In this document: positions 21,118-34,503 of the stretch, in pieces | Numbering within the stretch: the first letter of the stretch is position 1 | Layout of the letters: each line of letters starts with the position of its first letter | DNA from: Heracleum sosnowskyi | Lineage: Eukaryota > Streptophyta > Magnoliopsida > Apiales > Apiaceae | Length of the DNA: 64,000 nt | Direction of reading: 5' to 3' | Assembly (NCBI GenBank): GCA_030848705.1 | Contig: JAUIZM010000015.1 | Coordinates: 372,001-436,000, forward strand | The notes under the pieces: model-generated | What the model saw: only the letters and a program-made list of their open reading frames with translations | Database searches by the model: none | Told to the model about the DNA's origin: nothing | Translations under genes and position numbers: made by a program

Positions 21118-22881
21118 TACCATTCTTATGATGTTCCCAAAATCATTAAAAATTTATTATAACAAAAATCAAAGGGTCAAATAATAAAAAACAGAGAAAG
21201 TACCATTGTTATGATGTTCCGGGAATCATTAAAACATTAAAAATTTATTGCATCTCTCGGTGACTCTCGGTGACTCTGCCATGATCCCGGTGAATTAAGT
21301 CATCATACATATTACATGGTACTATTACTTAAGTACCAAATCTATCATGGTAATCTCATATCAAACTAAATATTCAAGATATACAAATATATGCTAAAAT
21401 AAAAAAGTGTATATATGTACTATCTTGACATAAAAAGGCAAAAAGAAAACTTTGTACTTACATCATGATCATAATGTTGTTTAGGATTTCAAATACAGAA
21501 CCTGGACATGTAGACATATAATCAAAGAAAAGATTAGTACTTGCCGATATAAGCAAATTTGAAAACTGATATAAGCAAAAAATTAGCATGCATTCAATTA
21601 ATTCGTGGCCACGAGAGGGAAAAATATGTCAAAAATAGATGCAATCAGTACTTGCCGGAAACTCTGAGAAATTCGTAGTTGAATTGTTCAAAAGTATCTG
21701 CAGAAATCAAAAACATATATTAACACACTCTAAAACTTCACAAAATAATTTTACTGCATAACACGAAACTAATTAGAAAATCAAATTGTGTAACAGATAC
21801 ATGCGGATCATGTATTGATTTTTAGGGTGGAAATAGCTTTATATAAGAATATGGATTTGGATTTAGAAGACAATTAGGTTTATAATTATAATTAGGATTT
21901 AATTTTTTGGTCGAGAAAGATAATTTTTGGATTTGGATTATTATCTTTTCTACAATTTAGGAGCTAAAAAGAAAATTTGTAATTTTTTATATTTAAAATA
22001 GAGGAAAGATTATATATATAATAATAAAATTTGATTAAGTTTCTAATTTTATGTTAACTTGTTTATAATAAGTACTACTTTTTCTATGATTTAGGAGCTA
22101 AAAAAGAAAATTTTAATTTTTATATTTAAAATAGAGGAAAGATTTTATATATAGTAATAAATTTTGATTAGGTCTATAATTTTATTTCAACTTGTCTCTA
22201 ATAAGTATTACATTTTCTACAATTTAGGAGCTAAAAAAGTAAATTTCAATTGTTAATATTTAAAATAGAGGAAAGATTATATAATAATAATAATATAATA
22301 ATAATAATAATAAATTTTGATTAGGTTTATAATTTTATGTCATTCAAGCGATTTGAGAGCGCCACCTCACCGCCTTCGTCTTCTCCTTTATATAAGTATA
22401 TTGATTTTATGTCATTCAAGCGATTTGAGAGCGCCACCTCACCGTCCTCATCTTCTCCTTTATATTTAAGAGACGCCACCTCAATCCCCGTCTTTTCCCT
22501 TATATAAGCAGATTTATAATTTTTAGAATACTTGTCTTTTATAAATACTACATTTTCTACAAATTAGAAATTAAAAAGGAAAATTTCAGTTTTTAATATT
22601 TAAGATAGAGGTGCTCTATAAAAATAGATTAAATTGTATATTTACTTTCCTCCGTCAATAAAGATTTTATTAGTTTCCTCTATTAGTAGAGATTTAAACG
22701 GCAATTGAGACATTTTCTAATCTTTGGTATTATTAATTCAAAAATTTGAGAAAATTAGAAAAATAGATTCAAGCGATTTGAGAGCGCCACCTCACCGCCC
22801 TCGTCTTCTCCTTTATATAAATATATTGATTGATTCACATCTCCCCTCGACCTGCACTAGCATAACAATTATTATTATATA
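21118..22881. repeat. AT-rich region with three or more Helitron 5'-end-like motifs
   Basis: No gene is supported. A segment with the phrase ACCATTCTTATGATGTTCC recurs at about 21119 and 21201. Three related segments near 21960, 22085 and 22205 share TTTAAAATAGAGGAAAGATT. End-like motifs (CACCTCACCG followed by CTTCTCCTTTATATAA) occur at 22367-22404, 22421-22460, 22475-22510 and 22780-22845. At 22404 the minus strand reads A then TCAATATACTTATATAAAGG, which fits a Helitron 5' TC terminus. Confidence 0.45.
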
Positions 22882-25022
22882 CTAGCTTATAGCCCGTGCG
22901 ATGCACGGTTACTTAAATTTTATTTATAATTATTTTGTTTATAATTATATTTTAATTACCCATGGAACACACGATTGTTTTTTTAATATTTATAATTATA
23001 TTTATTTATGAATATTTTAATATTTAAATGTTATTAGTTTACATGATTAAATTATTGTTAAAAAAGAGTTAGCCAAAAAAATTATAGTTAAAAATTTGAT
23101 ATTTATTATATTTTACACGCTCAATTTAATATTGGTTTATATTGAGTTATAAAAGTTAGATTTGACCAATTTTACGGTCCACATGAAATTCACAAAATAA
23201 TCTTTAATTTAGTTGTGGTTTAATAGTTCTTTTTCAATTAAAAACTATTCTAAAACTAAAAAGAGAATAAAGTGACGAAATTTAATATTGAGAATTCTAT
23301 TCGATTTAGAAAATCATTTTATATGTAGTTTAGATTATTCGAATACCCTTTATTAACCAAATACAGTTTTTAATGTTAAATCTAACTTTTTTACCTATCT
23401 ATTTAAGATTAAACGATTTTAATTATTTTGATATTAAATGGGTTTCCTTATTTAATTACAACTATTTTTATGTTTTAACTTTTTGGAAAATCGAATCCTA
23501 ATATAATATCTTTTAACTTATATCATTTTTAGATAATAACTTCTTTTTATATGATATAATCTTGATCATTTATTTTTAAAAGTATTGGATCTAACGGTTG
23601 AGAATGTTTTGACGGTATTTAAGACAAAACTATTGGGATAACATCATTAATTTTTTTAATATATATATATATTTTAATTTATATTTTTTTTAAATATTTA
23701 TTTCTAAAATATAATATACTCTTTTTTGTAATATGTTAATAATGCGGGAACTTTGAACTTTTGAGAAAATAAATTATCAATTAAAATATAATTTTTTTTG
23801 TAATAGTTCTTCTTTTAAAGTAGTACACCGTGACGATCAAAATTCTGTATAAAATTCAATTTTTTATAGTATATCCCGTAAATATCTATGTTATTATATT
23901 AAAGACTAAATAATGAAAGCTTTGTTATAAGTCTGGTCGCTTGATCACTCAGTCCATAATCGTTGGATCTTTCAAATTAAATTGTTGAGAAACGTTAGAT
24001 ATAACACTAAAATTATCACGTAGAATGATCTAAAGGTTTGAATCTACCAACAACATATTAAAATTTACAGGTTTTTTTGAAAAATAAGAATTTTTTCATT
24101 TTTTTTCTTGTAGACATAGGTTATTTGATAATATTTTTTATAAAGTACGATTTTTCAAAAAAATACTATACTAATTGATTAACAAACTTTTAAAGTTTCG
24201 AATTTAATAATTTACAATGTATATAGGTTAAAAAAGTTAGGCCTCTTCTGTAGCTAAGTCTAAAATTTCAAAATACGGTTTTTTTAAATATGAATATAGT
24301 CCTGCTAACAATGAAATTAGGTGTCTATGAGTTCTTATAAAACAAAATCACCATTTAGGTATAATTTATTATTTAATAATAAATAATATTTAATTAGTTA
24401 TGATATAAAATTTAATAAAATAAGATAAAAAATATGCACAATTTTATAAAATTTTATCCTCGTATTATTATATTCTTTGTTGATTTTAATTTTTCTTAGA
24501 TTGATTTGAATTTTTGAACATAGATTTCTAAATTTAAAATAGTTATAAAAAAGTAATTAAATTGACATTAAAATAATGATGACATAATAATTATTATTAG
24601 AATTTAAATACCCACTTTACTAATTTGGGCTATATCTTGTATTTTAAAAATTAGATTTTGACGATTTTACACCCCACATGAAGATAACTAAATTATCTTT
24701 AATTAAAAGATGGTTTAACAATTTTTATCTAACTGGAATTGTCCATGAAGGAGAAAAGAAAGTCACGATTTTTTTACATGGAGAATTCTATTCAATATAG
24801 AAAACTTATTTATATTTTGGTATATTTGGTTTAAATTATCAAAATACACTTTTTAGAATTTAAATATAATCTTATTATTAATAAAATACACTTTTTTAAT
24901 ATTTGATCTAATGATTTTCATTTATCTAGTTAAGATCTAATGGTCCTTATTAGTTTGGTTGTCTAAGACCGTAAGATCAAAATTTTGGATAAGATCCCTT
25001 TTATGCTTATTATATATAAGGA
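22882..25022 (-). mobile_element. Helitron-like element, non-autonomous, 2.1 kb
   Basis: The minus-strand 3' end has the hairpin CCGTGCATCGCACGG (about 22894-22908), then GCTATAAG and CTAG (22882-22885), then host T. The minus-strand 5' end is A followed by TCCTTATATATAATAAGCAT at 25022. A-to-T insertion, 5' TC, 3' hairpin and CTAG are all satisfied and there are no terminal inverted repeats. No helicase or Rep ORF is present, so the element would depend on an autonomous partner. Confidence 0.6.
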
Positions 25023-26684
25023 TTTAATATAATAAGGATATCAAGTATATACTGATATAAGTATCTTACTAACTGCTTTTACTTTTAATGTTTTGGTTTT
25101 ATTTACAGTGCATATAAAATTTTAAAATACATTATTACTTAAAAATTATCAAACAGAATAAAAATTATGCTATGATTATATACAATTTTATTCTCATATT
25201 ATTATATTTTTTATCGATTTGAATTTGTTCTTAATTAATTTTAATACTTTATTGAAAGAAACATAAAATTTCTATATTTAAAACAATTAGTGGAAAAATA
25301 AATAAATTGGTGCTACAAAAATAAAATAAAATATTTATTAGAATTTAGATACTCACTTTACTATTTGGGTTATATCCTCAGTTTTAGAAATTGAATTTTG
25401 ACGATTTTACAACCTATGCGAAACTAATGAAATTATATTTAATTTAATGATGGTTTAATAATTATTATCTAACTTGACCTATTGACCTACCCATAAACCG
25501 AAAAGAAAAGATGGTTAAGAATTTGTACATAAAGAATTCAATTCAATATAGAAAACCAAATTATAATTGGTTTAAATTATCAAAACACACTTCTTAGTAT
25601 TTAAATATAATCATGCCTTTAATCAAATACACATTTTAATATAAGTATTATATTCAAAATTATCGTTTATGAATATGAAACCCTCAATATTTTAATAATA
25701 TTTTTGATATTATCCTTTTATGTTTGTTATATGTAAAATAATATAATTATAATTTGGATTAATCAAATTGTTATGTTCCTTCAGAAAAAAAGTGTTTAAA
25801 TTTATTTATGTACAGCAGTTCTCATAAGTCTATGTAGGTTCACGTAGATCATTGTTAGTATGATATACATCAACATTATATTGATAATTTTTAATATTGT
25901 AATCAATATGAATTGTTATCTTGATATTTGGTTTAACAATTATTATCTAATTGAAACTATACATAAATTCAAGAGAAAAGATATTTAAGAATTTTTACAT
26001 AGAAAACATTTAAATTATCAAAATACACTTTTTAGTATTTAAATATAATTCTATTATTAATCAGATACACTTTTTAATATTAGATCTAACAATTCTCATC
26101 GATCTATTTAAGATCTAACTGTAATTATTAATTTGGTCGTATAGTGATCGTACACGGACCAGATCGATTTTAATATTTTATTGAAATAAAAATAGAATTT
26201 ATAAATTTAAAAGAATTATGACAAAAATTAAATTGGTGCTACAATAAAAAAAATATTTATTAAAATTTAGATAATCACTTTACTGTTTGGGCTCTTTCTT
26301 GAGTTTTAAACAACAGATTTTAACAATTTTACAGCCCACGCGAAGCTAACAAAATTATCTTTAATTTAATGATGGTTTAATAATTTTTATCTAACTGGAA
26401 CTATCCATAAACTAAAGAGAAAAGATAATTACAAATTTTTACATAAAGATTTCTATTCAATATAGAAAACCCATTTATAATTTTGTAAATTATTAAAATA
26501 CACCTTTTAGTATTTAAATACTATCCTATTATTAATCAAATACAATTTTTAATATTATATCTAACGGTCCTCATCTATTTGAATAATTATAGTTTTATAA
26601 TCCAACGGATCATATACTTTTGGTAGTACAGTGACCGACCAAAGTTTTGGATAAGATCTCCCTTACGCTTATTATATATAAGGA
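25023..26684 (-). mobile_element. Related Helitron-like copy joined to the previous one
   Basis: A second 5'-type end (TCCTTATATATAATAAGCGT on the minus strand, 26684 downward) matches the one at 25022. The body repeats blocks seen in 22882-25022, such as GACGATTTTACA near 24660 and 25397 and related copies near 23170 and 26310, so at least three related segments lie in a row. No separate 3' hairpin is visible between them, so this may be a partial tandem copy instead of a complete element. Confidence 0.45.
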
Positions 26685-26776
26685 GTTAATTTATTTAATA
26701 GTTAACCTTTGGGGTTCAATATGTTTCTATTTTGGGTTTTAGAAATATTAAGAATTACGAATAATTCGTATATGGA

Positions 26777-26840
26777 TTTAGGGTTTAGGGTTTAGGGTTT
26801 AGGGTAAACAACCCTAAACCCTAGACTATAAACCCTAACC
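26777..26840. repeat. Interstitial telomere-like repeat, head-to-head
   Basis: Four perfect TTTAGGG units (26777-26804) are followed by TAAACAA and then CCCTAAA, CCCTA and a further AAACCCTAA. This gives a fold-back of plant-type telomere repeats within about 64 bp. Confidence 0.85.
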
Positions 26841-27184
26841 GGAAAAATACCATTATTAACAAGTTGCAGATAAACTTTATTTTGGTGATGATTTAATAAT
26901 TTTTCCAATAAAAAATATCCTAAAACTGAAGAAAAAATAATGTGTTGCATTAGTTGTATTCAACTTAGGAATAGAACTAAAATAAAAAAATTTACTCAAC
27001 TTACAATTACAGGATACACCAACAATCAAATAAACCTGCTCACAAATTTTTATATTGAGAATTCTACCCAACTTAGAAAACCTGCTCATATTTTGATTTA
27101 TATACATTATTATAATATTTTAATATTTTATTAAAAATGATTTAGCGGTTCTCATTCATCAATTTTAAAGTGAGGGGATATGAG

Positions 27185-27405
27185 ACAACTCCGGGTTGCG
27201 CATGTAGTTGATGCGTATACCTCATATGCACCGGAGAAGTTTTTCAGTACCAACGCATAAGCAATATGCGTATAGGTCTTATTCGCATTCTCTGGATGCG
27301 TGTAGTTCCGAGTCAGACAACTGTTCAAACAACTGTAAGGCAGTGTACACGCATCTGTATCATGCGTGTCTGAATCCACGCATATGGTGAATGCGTATTC
27401 AAAGT
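27185..27405. repeat. Cluster of ATGCGT/ACGCAT words, possible Sirevirus LTR relic
   Basis: About ten ATGCGT or ACGCAT words in both orientations lie within 220 bp, in a stretch clearly richer in G+C than its surroundings. The arrangement is like the family-specific words in the three Sirevirus LTRs in this window, so it may be a piece of an LTR from a fourth family. There are no LTR ends or coding support. Confidence 0.4.
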
Positions 27406-27482
27406 GTGATTTTGAGCACTATTTCTGTATATTGATATTTTGGGCTTGATATTTTGGGCAGGCTTACAGTTTTATACAGGGC

Positions 27483-27862
27483 TTTCACCCAATATTTTTT
27501 TATATTCTTTTTTTGTATTAATAATAAAAATATATATAATACAATATAATTGATATTTTTATTAAGAAGATATAGTGTTTGATATTTTTTGGAATATATT
27601 AATAATTGAAAGATATATAATTAAAAAAAGGAAATATTAATGATAGAGAGAAGGGTTGCCCGTGATATTTTTGGGAAAAAAAAGATTTTAGTAAGAATAA
27701 ATGGAAAAGGTAATATGTTTTAGTTGAAAATATATTTCACGTGATATTATTGGAAAATGAGTGATTTTTTTTAGAAAAATAGAAAAATATGTTTTAATTA
27801 TAAAAGGCAATTAGCTAATTACTATTTTTATATTATTAAATTATTTTTTAATTAGAATAAAG
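27483..27862. repeat. Dispersed AT-rich repeat, copy 2
   Basis: It aligns by eye with 13969-14460 and 34504-34867 over most of its length, including the GTGATATTTTTGG and GTGATATTATTGGAAAA phrases. Noncoding and probably a non-autonomous DNA element or Helitron fragment. Confidence 0.6.
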
Positions 27863-27915
27863 GACCGAAAACTAAAAACCGAAAACCAAAATTTTCAATG
27901 TTTCGACTTTAATAA

Positions 27916-28059
27916 TCCTCTTCTATATATAATAGGACAACATGGGGATAATTTTGAGCCAAAAAACCCCCCGTGAAATGACAATTTTACCCTTATATAT
28001 TTTGAAATTACATGGCATGCCATTACTCTCTTATCTAAAGAAAAAAAATGAGTAAATAA
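27916..28059 (+). mobile_element. Possible Helitron 5' end, plus strand
   Basis: A followed by TCCTCTTCTATATATAATAG resembles the 5' termini of plant Helitrons. No matching 3' hairpin with CTAG was found downstream on this strand, so the extent is unknown. Confidence 0.3.
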
Positions 28060-28131
28060 TGTTTTTGTGCAGAATCGAACCTTTGAGCTTCCCTAAGGAA
28101 ATCATTCTTATAACCATTGAACTACATGACT
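28060..28131 (-). tRNA. tRNA-like sequence (pol III A and B boxes), pseudogene or SINE head
   Basis: On the minus strand, TAGTTCAATGG (A-box-like) is followed 33 bases later by GGTTCGATTCT (B-box-like), spacing normal for a tRNA. The acceptor arms do not pair well and no clear anticodon loop can be assigned, so this is more likely a tRNA-derived pseudogene or SINE head than a working tRNA. Confidence 0.35.
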
Positions 28132-30118
28132 TCTTTTGATTTTGATTGAAAAATCACATTACATAAAACTCACATCATTCTTAATCCTATATTTATTATT
28201 ATATTAATTTTGAGTAAAAAACAAAGGTGATTTTATAATATATATATTAATCTATGTTGTTTCAGTTTTCAAAATGTTGTACATAATTATTTAAACAACC
28301 AATCTTATACAATTTTAATATTAAATTTTAAAAACAATGTTGCGTGTGATGTATATCTACATTTGTTTTAGTCATACAAATATCTTGTATATGTAATGTA
28401 AACTATAAAATGATATATATTTTTGCACAACAGTATATCTTTATTGTACTACATAATTTATTTGAATTATTCATATATTTAATCTATAAAGCGTAATACT
28501 GAACATTGATTATAACATAAGTAATATATTACAAGTAGTTTCTTTATATATTATTTAATTATTTATTTTTAAATTAATAAAAAGTAGCGTCCAATATTTA
28601 AAAATTAGACAACAATCACGGGTATATAGCACATATCGATAACATGTATACACGATATTCATGAGTATTTTTATTACATATACAAATACAAGCTCGTAAC
28701 ATGCGTCATGCACGAGTTTAATATTTTCTTTTAATGTTTATATTTGTTTCTTAAGAAAATGATTTTAAATATGAATACTTATATATGGTTGTTGAACTCG
28801 GCGTCGAATTGACATAGGTGTTTGATCGCAATAAATTGTGTTTTAAGAATTTTGTGTTGAACAATTTTTTAGAGATATGTTTTGAATAAAATTATTATTT
28901 TAAAAAATTACGGTACAATTGTAAAAATAAAAGAACTAAAGTGTAAATCCCAAAATATGAGTACCGTATTGACCAACTATCAAAGTTTTAATATTTCGAT
29001 TGTAATAATATAGTATAAATATAATAGAAGTGACTAGATTTAGAACTATGTTGGATGAATTATGTATGTAACGCATTTGTAATTAATTTTAATATAAAAT
29101 TTTATATTAATTTTATGGAAGTTAATAATTGCTTATTTTGAATTAAATTAATAAATATATAATAGGTAAATTTGAAAATTGTATAATAAATTAAATAGAT
29201 TAAAATATATAGTCAAGTGAACAAAATTTAGAAAATTGTATAATAAATTAAATAGATTAAAATATATAGTCAAGTGAACAAAATTTAGAAAATATGATAT
29301 TTCATATCATACAAGTAAGAAAAATATTATGATCGATCAATTACATTATACACTCGGAGTTATTTAAAATTATAGATCTAAAAGATAAAAAATTAAGTTA
29401 TATAAATTATTTTTTGTACATTGATTGGACAATACCTTTATCGATTCTCATTGTTACGTAAATAAATATTAAATTTCCTACAATGCCAAATATTTAAAGA
29501 GCATGACTGATGAAAATAAGTATGTCACATGACCAACTGAGAGTCGATTATACTTTTGAAAAGAAAGGAAAGAGAGAACTTTATTTAACCCGTGTTTATT
29601 GAATTTTTTAATACAAGAAAGGCAAAACAATTAGATTAAATTATTAAACAATTAACTCCAAAATTTAATTTCCATAGATTTACTGAGAATAAAAAGAAAA
29701 ACAGGTATATTTATTAAACTTTATGTTCTCTTAACTTCAGTTCTTTTTCTTCGACTAGAAATTTAAGATTCAAAGTTGCCGCAAGACCTGTAATAAATTC
29801 GTACACGTTCAGTGAATCAGTCTAAATATGACTTATACAACATGTTTATAAGTTAAGAAATATCCTATTTTTAGTGCACGGATAATTTTGAATAAATCAA
29901 ATTATCTATAAATTAAATTAGGGACATTGCGAGAATCGATAGAAAATAACACGTGACTGGGAATATGCTTTACCAGATTGAGAATAATGACACTAGAAAA
30001 TGCAACAGGCTTCCCTCCTAAATCGGAGCCTGCTAAATCTTTGAGTTAGACAAAGGAACTAGCACAGCTATTCAGAGTTTTCCATACCGCTGCTGACAAA
30101 CAAAAAAAGGACATCATG
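28132..30118. other. AT-rich region, no gene seen
   Basis: It contains a degraded Helitron-type hairpin, CTCGTAACATGCGTCATGCA (28694-28713) closed by CGAG, and a perfect 57-bp tandem duplication at 29174-29287. Nothing else is recognised and there is no open frame of note. Confidence 0.5.
29174..29287. repeat. Perfect 57-bp tandem duplication
   Basis: Two adjacent identical copies begin GAAAATTGTATAATAAATTA. Identity without visible mutations suggests a recent duplication. Confidence 0.85.
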
Positions 30119-33100
30119 TGTTACCGTAACATCCCATCTGATATCAACGCATGGATGCATGCACACATATATACAATCAAGGATGTATTGATTTGATCGT
30201 TTTGAGAAAGTATGTAGAATGAGAAATCCATGATCATATCTTGAGCCAAGGTGAGAAATCTAGGATCATATATTAAGCCAAGGTAGTGGAAAGATCAAGG
30301 AAGTATCTCCTAGCCTTGGTATAAAGAAACGTTTTTAAAATCACTTGAACCTATCGCGAAACAGAAGCGTAACGAATTATGGATTAAACCCTAACCAAAG
30401 GGGAAGTATCATATAAGATCATCAAGTGCATCATATAAGAGGATTAACGACACAAATTATGACATAAGCATGATGCAGGAGGATGACATAGGTGATGACA
30501 AGTGATGACAAGATGATGAATCACCACCTTGTCACCACTTTCACCACACAATTAGCCAAGGCTTGACATGTGTCATTGGGTGACAAAACCAATTAAAGAC
30601 CACACAATTAAATGGCTTGTAATAAGTGTTAATTAGACAAAAAGCAAAGAAAAATCAAGAAGCCAAGCATCAAAGAAGAACACAAACTTTCAGCCCTTTT
30701 ATTTCATCAAAGATAAGTAAATTTTTCCTCAAGTTTTACTCCACCAAAAATCATGATCTTGGGCTCTAAATCATCCTCATCCATAGATTAAGGTAATCTC
30801 TTAATCCTATCTCCATCCATGTATGTTTACATGTTCAATTCTTGATCAAAATATGAGCATGAATAGTGAAATGAATAGTAACTTTTAGTGTTCTTGAAGT
30901 TTATGGCTTGTTAAGGATGTTTAAGGATCAAGCAAGGATATATAAGCTCTTGATAGTCTTTACCAAGCATCAAGGAAGGTATAAACATCTCACACCCTTG
31001 GTTATACTTTGATTATTATGTTAAGTTTGATGATAGTTTAAGATAGTATGAAGTAAAGGTTGAATCCTTGGTTATGGTGATTGTTAAGTGATTATCTTGA
31101 TGTTTGAACTAGTAAATGTTTGTATGGACTTGTTGGTTAAAGATCATGGGTTAGTTTAGATGATGAATGAGAAGTATTGATGATTGTTTGATGTTATTGG
31201 ATTGATTTGAGTGTTTTAAACACGGGAATCACGATTAAGCGTCGTTACCATGTCGGATTTTCCATAGAAAGATTTGACAGATACCACGGTTACCTTCTAG
31301 ACATGACAATGAGGTTTCTGACCATGATAATGTAGACTCTGTTTTGTAGTTTGTTTTAGCGAAAGAATCGTATCGTTTCGATTTACGGTTTAGGATAAAC
31401 ACCCGTTTTAGTGAAAGCGGTTTCGAGTAACTAAGTAGTTCACTGTATGAACTTTGAGCTTATGATCAAGCCCCTTAAAAATGGAATTGGGTCATGATAT
31501 TAAAATGGATACTAGAATGGATAGTTAGGAAAGGAACCTAGGAGGTTTTGTGTTAAAATGATGATTTTTCGATTTTATAAAAATGCGGGAACAAAAGTTG
31601 CGCGAGTGAAATACCCTTAAGGGGATGTTTAAAAACAATGAGTTAGCAATGGTAAAGTACTTGGGTTTTGAGAATAGATTTCCACCCAAACTTTTGACTT
31701 AAGAGTTTAAGGAATGTCATGAGGTTATAAGTGACCAAGAGTGAGACATTTGATGTTCGTTAATAGAACGTTAGAGCTTAAGTTAAATGCACTTAAAATG
31801 ATTAAGCCAGGGAACTGATAGAATATTTCTTTGTTTATAGATTTCCTGAAAAATCCTCGAACCCCTAACAACCAAGGACCCGAGGCAAATTTTCTCATTC
31901 CATGCTATGTTTTCCATTACTTATACTGATGATGCATATGATGTGATATCATGCATGCTTTCAAAATTTACATCGTATATAGATGTGATGGTATTAAAAA
32001 CGTTGAGATGTAGTATTGCATATGATAGATGCATGCCAGTTTTCAAAACTTACATCGTATATAGATGTGGTTGTATTTTAAAACCGTTGAAACTATAGTA
32101 TATGCATATGATAGATGCATGCAAGTTTTCAAACCCTACATCATATAAATGATGCTGTTGTGATTTACTGTTGTGTACGTGATATATATTCTGCTTTAAT
32201 GCTGTGAAAAGATTTATAACTGTTTACGCTTTTGATAAAAAGCTTTATAATATATAAGGTTTATATGCTATGTAAATACTATATATAAACCGAGGTTTTA
32301 AAGGCTCTAAGGATAGAGCACTCGTACGATGATTTTAAAATATTAGACCGGGAATTAGATTACGATTTTATCTTGATTATATTGTCAGAAGCTGGAGGGT
32401 TCCAGGGACAGTTATATTTTAAGATGTGGATTAAATATTCCAATATATATATTATTGGATATTTAATGTGAGATATTTAAATAATATTATTAAAAATATT
32501 ATTTTGAATATTTATTTTATTAAGTGGAATCTTATTGAATGATAATTCAATATTTATTATTTGGATATTTATTTAATTAAGTGAATATTAATTTGAATAT
32601 TCACTAAGTGGAATTATATTGAATCATAAATCAATATTTATTATTTCAATATTTATTAATATTCCCAAAAATGATTTAAAAATCATAGAACCTTGTTATA
32701 TTATTATTTATGGTTCTAGTATTTACGCAAATATTTTCTGATCTCAAAAGGATTTATGAGAGTATAATAGGGGTTCCCAACTACTTTAATTATTTATCTT
32801 GAATGATGATTTTGATTTGAACTTAACAAAAATTGGGAATCCATCTCGGTAAGTGAACATATGATTTCACTTGCCTCTTTCATTAAAAGTGAGTATGTTT
32901 TCGGGTTCTGATTTATCAGAACTAAAGGTATTTTACAAAACTCCCGGGTCGTAATTTCAAAATACGTGGTAATCATTCGTAGTTTCGTTGACTGATGTCA
33001 ACCCACACTGTGACTTACTCCCTTCAAATACTCTGGAGTAAGGAATCTGAACTGTTGCAAAGTTTTGACAGATATTTGTACTTGGGGAATCAGGATTAAA

Positions 33101-34503
33101 ATCCGATTCCCGTTTCATTGATTTTTATCCGGGACCAGGAGGAAACGTGAAGGAGGCTGTTGGACAGTACCTCTGATTATAGCGTAAGAGGCTGCTGGGC
33201 AGTCCAGCACTTATCTCGCGTAAGAGGCTGTATGACAGTCCAGCAGATACAAAGCCCGTATGCGGCTGGGGTGATAATCGTGTTAAGATGTCGTCCATCT
33301 ACTAGTAGAAAAGTGTGAGTACAATACAACGAGTGATCATCGTGTATTGTGGCGTGCTCCGGAAAAAGGTCCATTCCCTCCAATTGGAGTTGTGTTGCCC
33401 ATTGTAACGAAAGCCTAGGTGCTGAGTTACTGATAATGTGGCAGTGATGAGTAATGGTGTTCCTCATACAGTAGTTGTACTGTATGGTCTGTTTTGACGA
33501 AAAGAATATTTAAACATATCGTTCTGTATATGAACGGAGTTTCAAAGGTTTTCAATTATGATATCAGCTTACATATATGATTATGATGTTATATCTTATT
33601 GTCGAGCTATAGTGCTCATTCTTGCTTCTTTTATATACCACAACACAACAGAGTCGGAAAGGGTTTCATTACTGATATTTTACAGTATTTTGAACAGTAT
33701 GAGATATCTAACTAGATATGTGTGTATATATGTTGAGAAGGTATTTAAGATATACATTATGTTGAACTGTATAGCATTTTGAATCAATGGATATGCTTTA
33801 AGCCTTGATTCCAATATTTGATATCTATTTTAAAAGATATGTTTTGAATCTTGGTTCATTATGTCGATACCAAGGATTTCTAATTGATTTACGAAAAGTA
33901 ATTGAGTATGATTATAGGTCATACAGTATTTTGAACAAGATACTATTTTGGGGACAAACCCTAGTAGTGTTAAAAATTTGATCCTATATGGATTATCTAC
34001 CTTAAAGGTTTAAATATTTAAACTGGGATAGATTTCTTGCTGAGCGTTATTAGCTCATTCTTGCTTTATTAAACCTTTCAGCATGAAGAAAACATTGCCG
34101 ATTCACCTCGTGTTACGAGAGAAAGGGAATGGAGAGACCACCCTTGAGTTAGTTCATCAAGATGGATACTGTCGGAGTTAGCAAAACAATTGCAGACTGA
34201 ATTAGTAAGAATTGTTTTCGAGTAGGTTTGTATTATTAAACCTTGTATAGAACGGCGAGGTCTATTATTGTAACTTCAGGTAGAGGTTGTAAATAATAGA
34301 TGAGATCCTGGAGAGTACATTTGAGATGTAATAACAAATGTTACTTTTGTTGCTCATTTCCAAGGCTATAACTTGTGTGTGTGTGCGTAAGTGATTGGGG
34401 TCTTTGGAGTTGTATTATTAGAATGTTGTAAGTAATGCAGGTATTGTATAATTGATGGAGCGTGACAACCCAGATTCGTGACCCCGGATCTGGGGGTGTT
34501 ACA
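30119..34503 (+). mobile_element. Long solo LTR or LTR fragment, Ty3/gypsy-type
   Basis: The stretch starts TGTTACCGTAACATCCC and ends GACCCCGGATCTGGGGGTGT then TACA. That 3' end style resembles the long LTRs of plant chromoviruses of the Tekay/Del type. It has no coding sequence but does contain LTR-like internal repeats: three tandem units of about 90 bp around 31955-32155 sharing TACATCGTATATAGATGTG, and GTAAGAGGCTG units near 33180-33240. Target duplications do not match at the ends chosen here, so the left boundary is uncertain and it may be a fragment. No gag or pol lies beside it. Confidence 0.4.

Larger units (their letters stand above)
26685..27482. other. Spacer with telomere-like and ATGCGT motif islands
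   Basis: There is no gene. It holds the inverted telomere-repeat island (26777-26840) and a GC-richer island at about 27180-27410, listed separately. The remaining sequence is AT-rich and unrecognised. Small opposing reading frames at 26877-27390 do not look coding. Confidence 0.5.
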
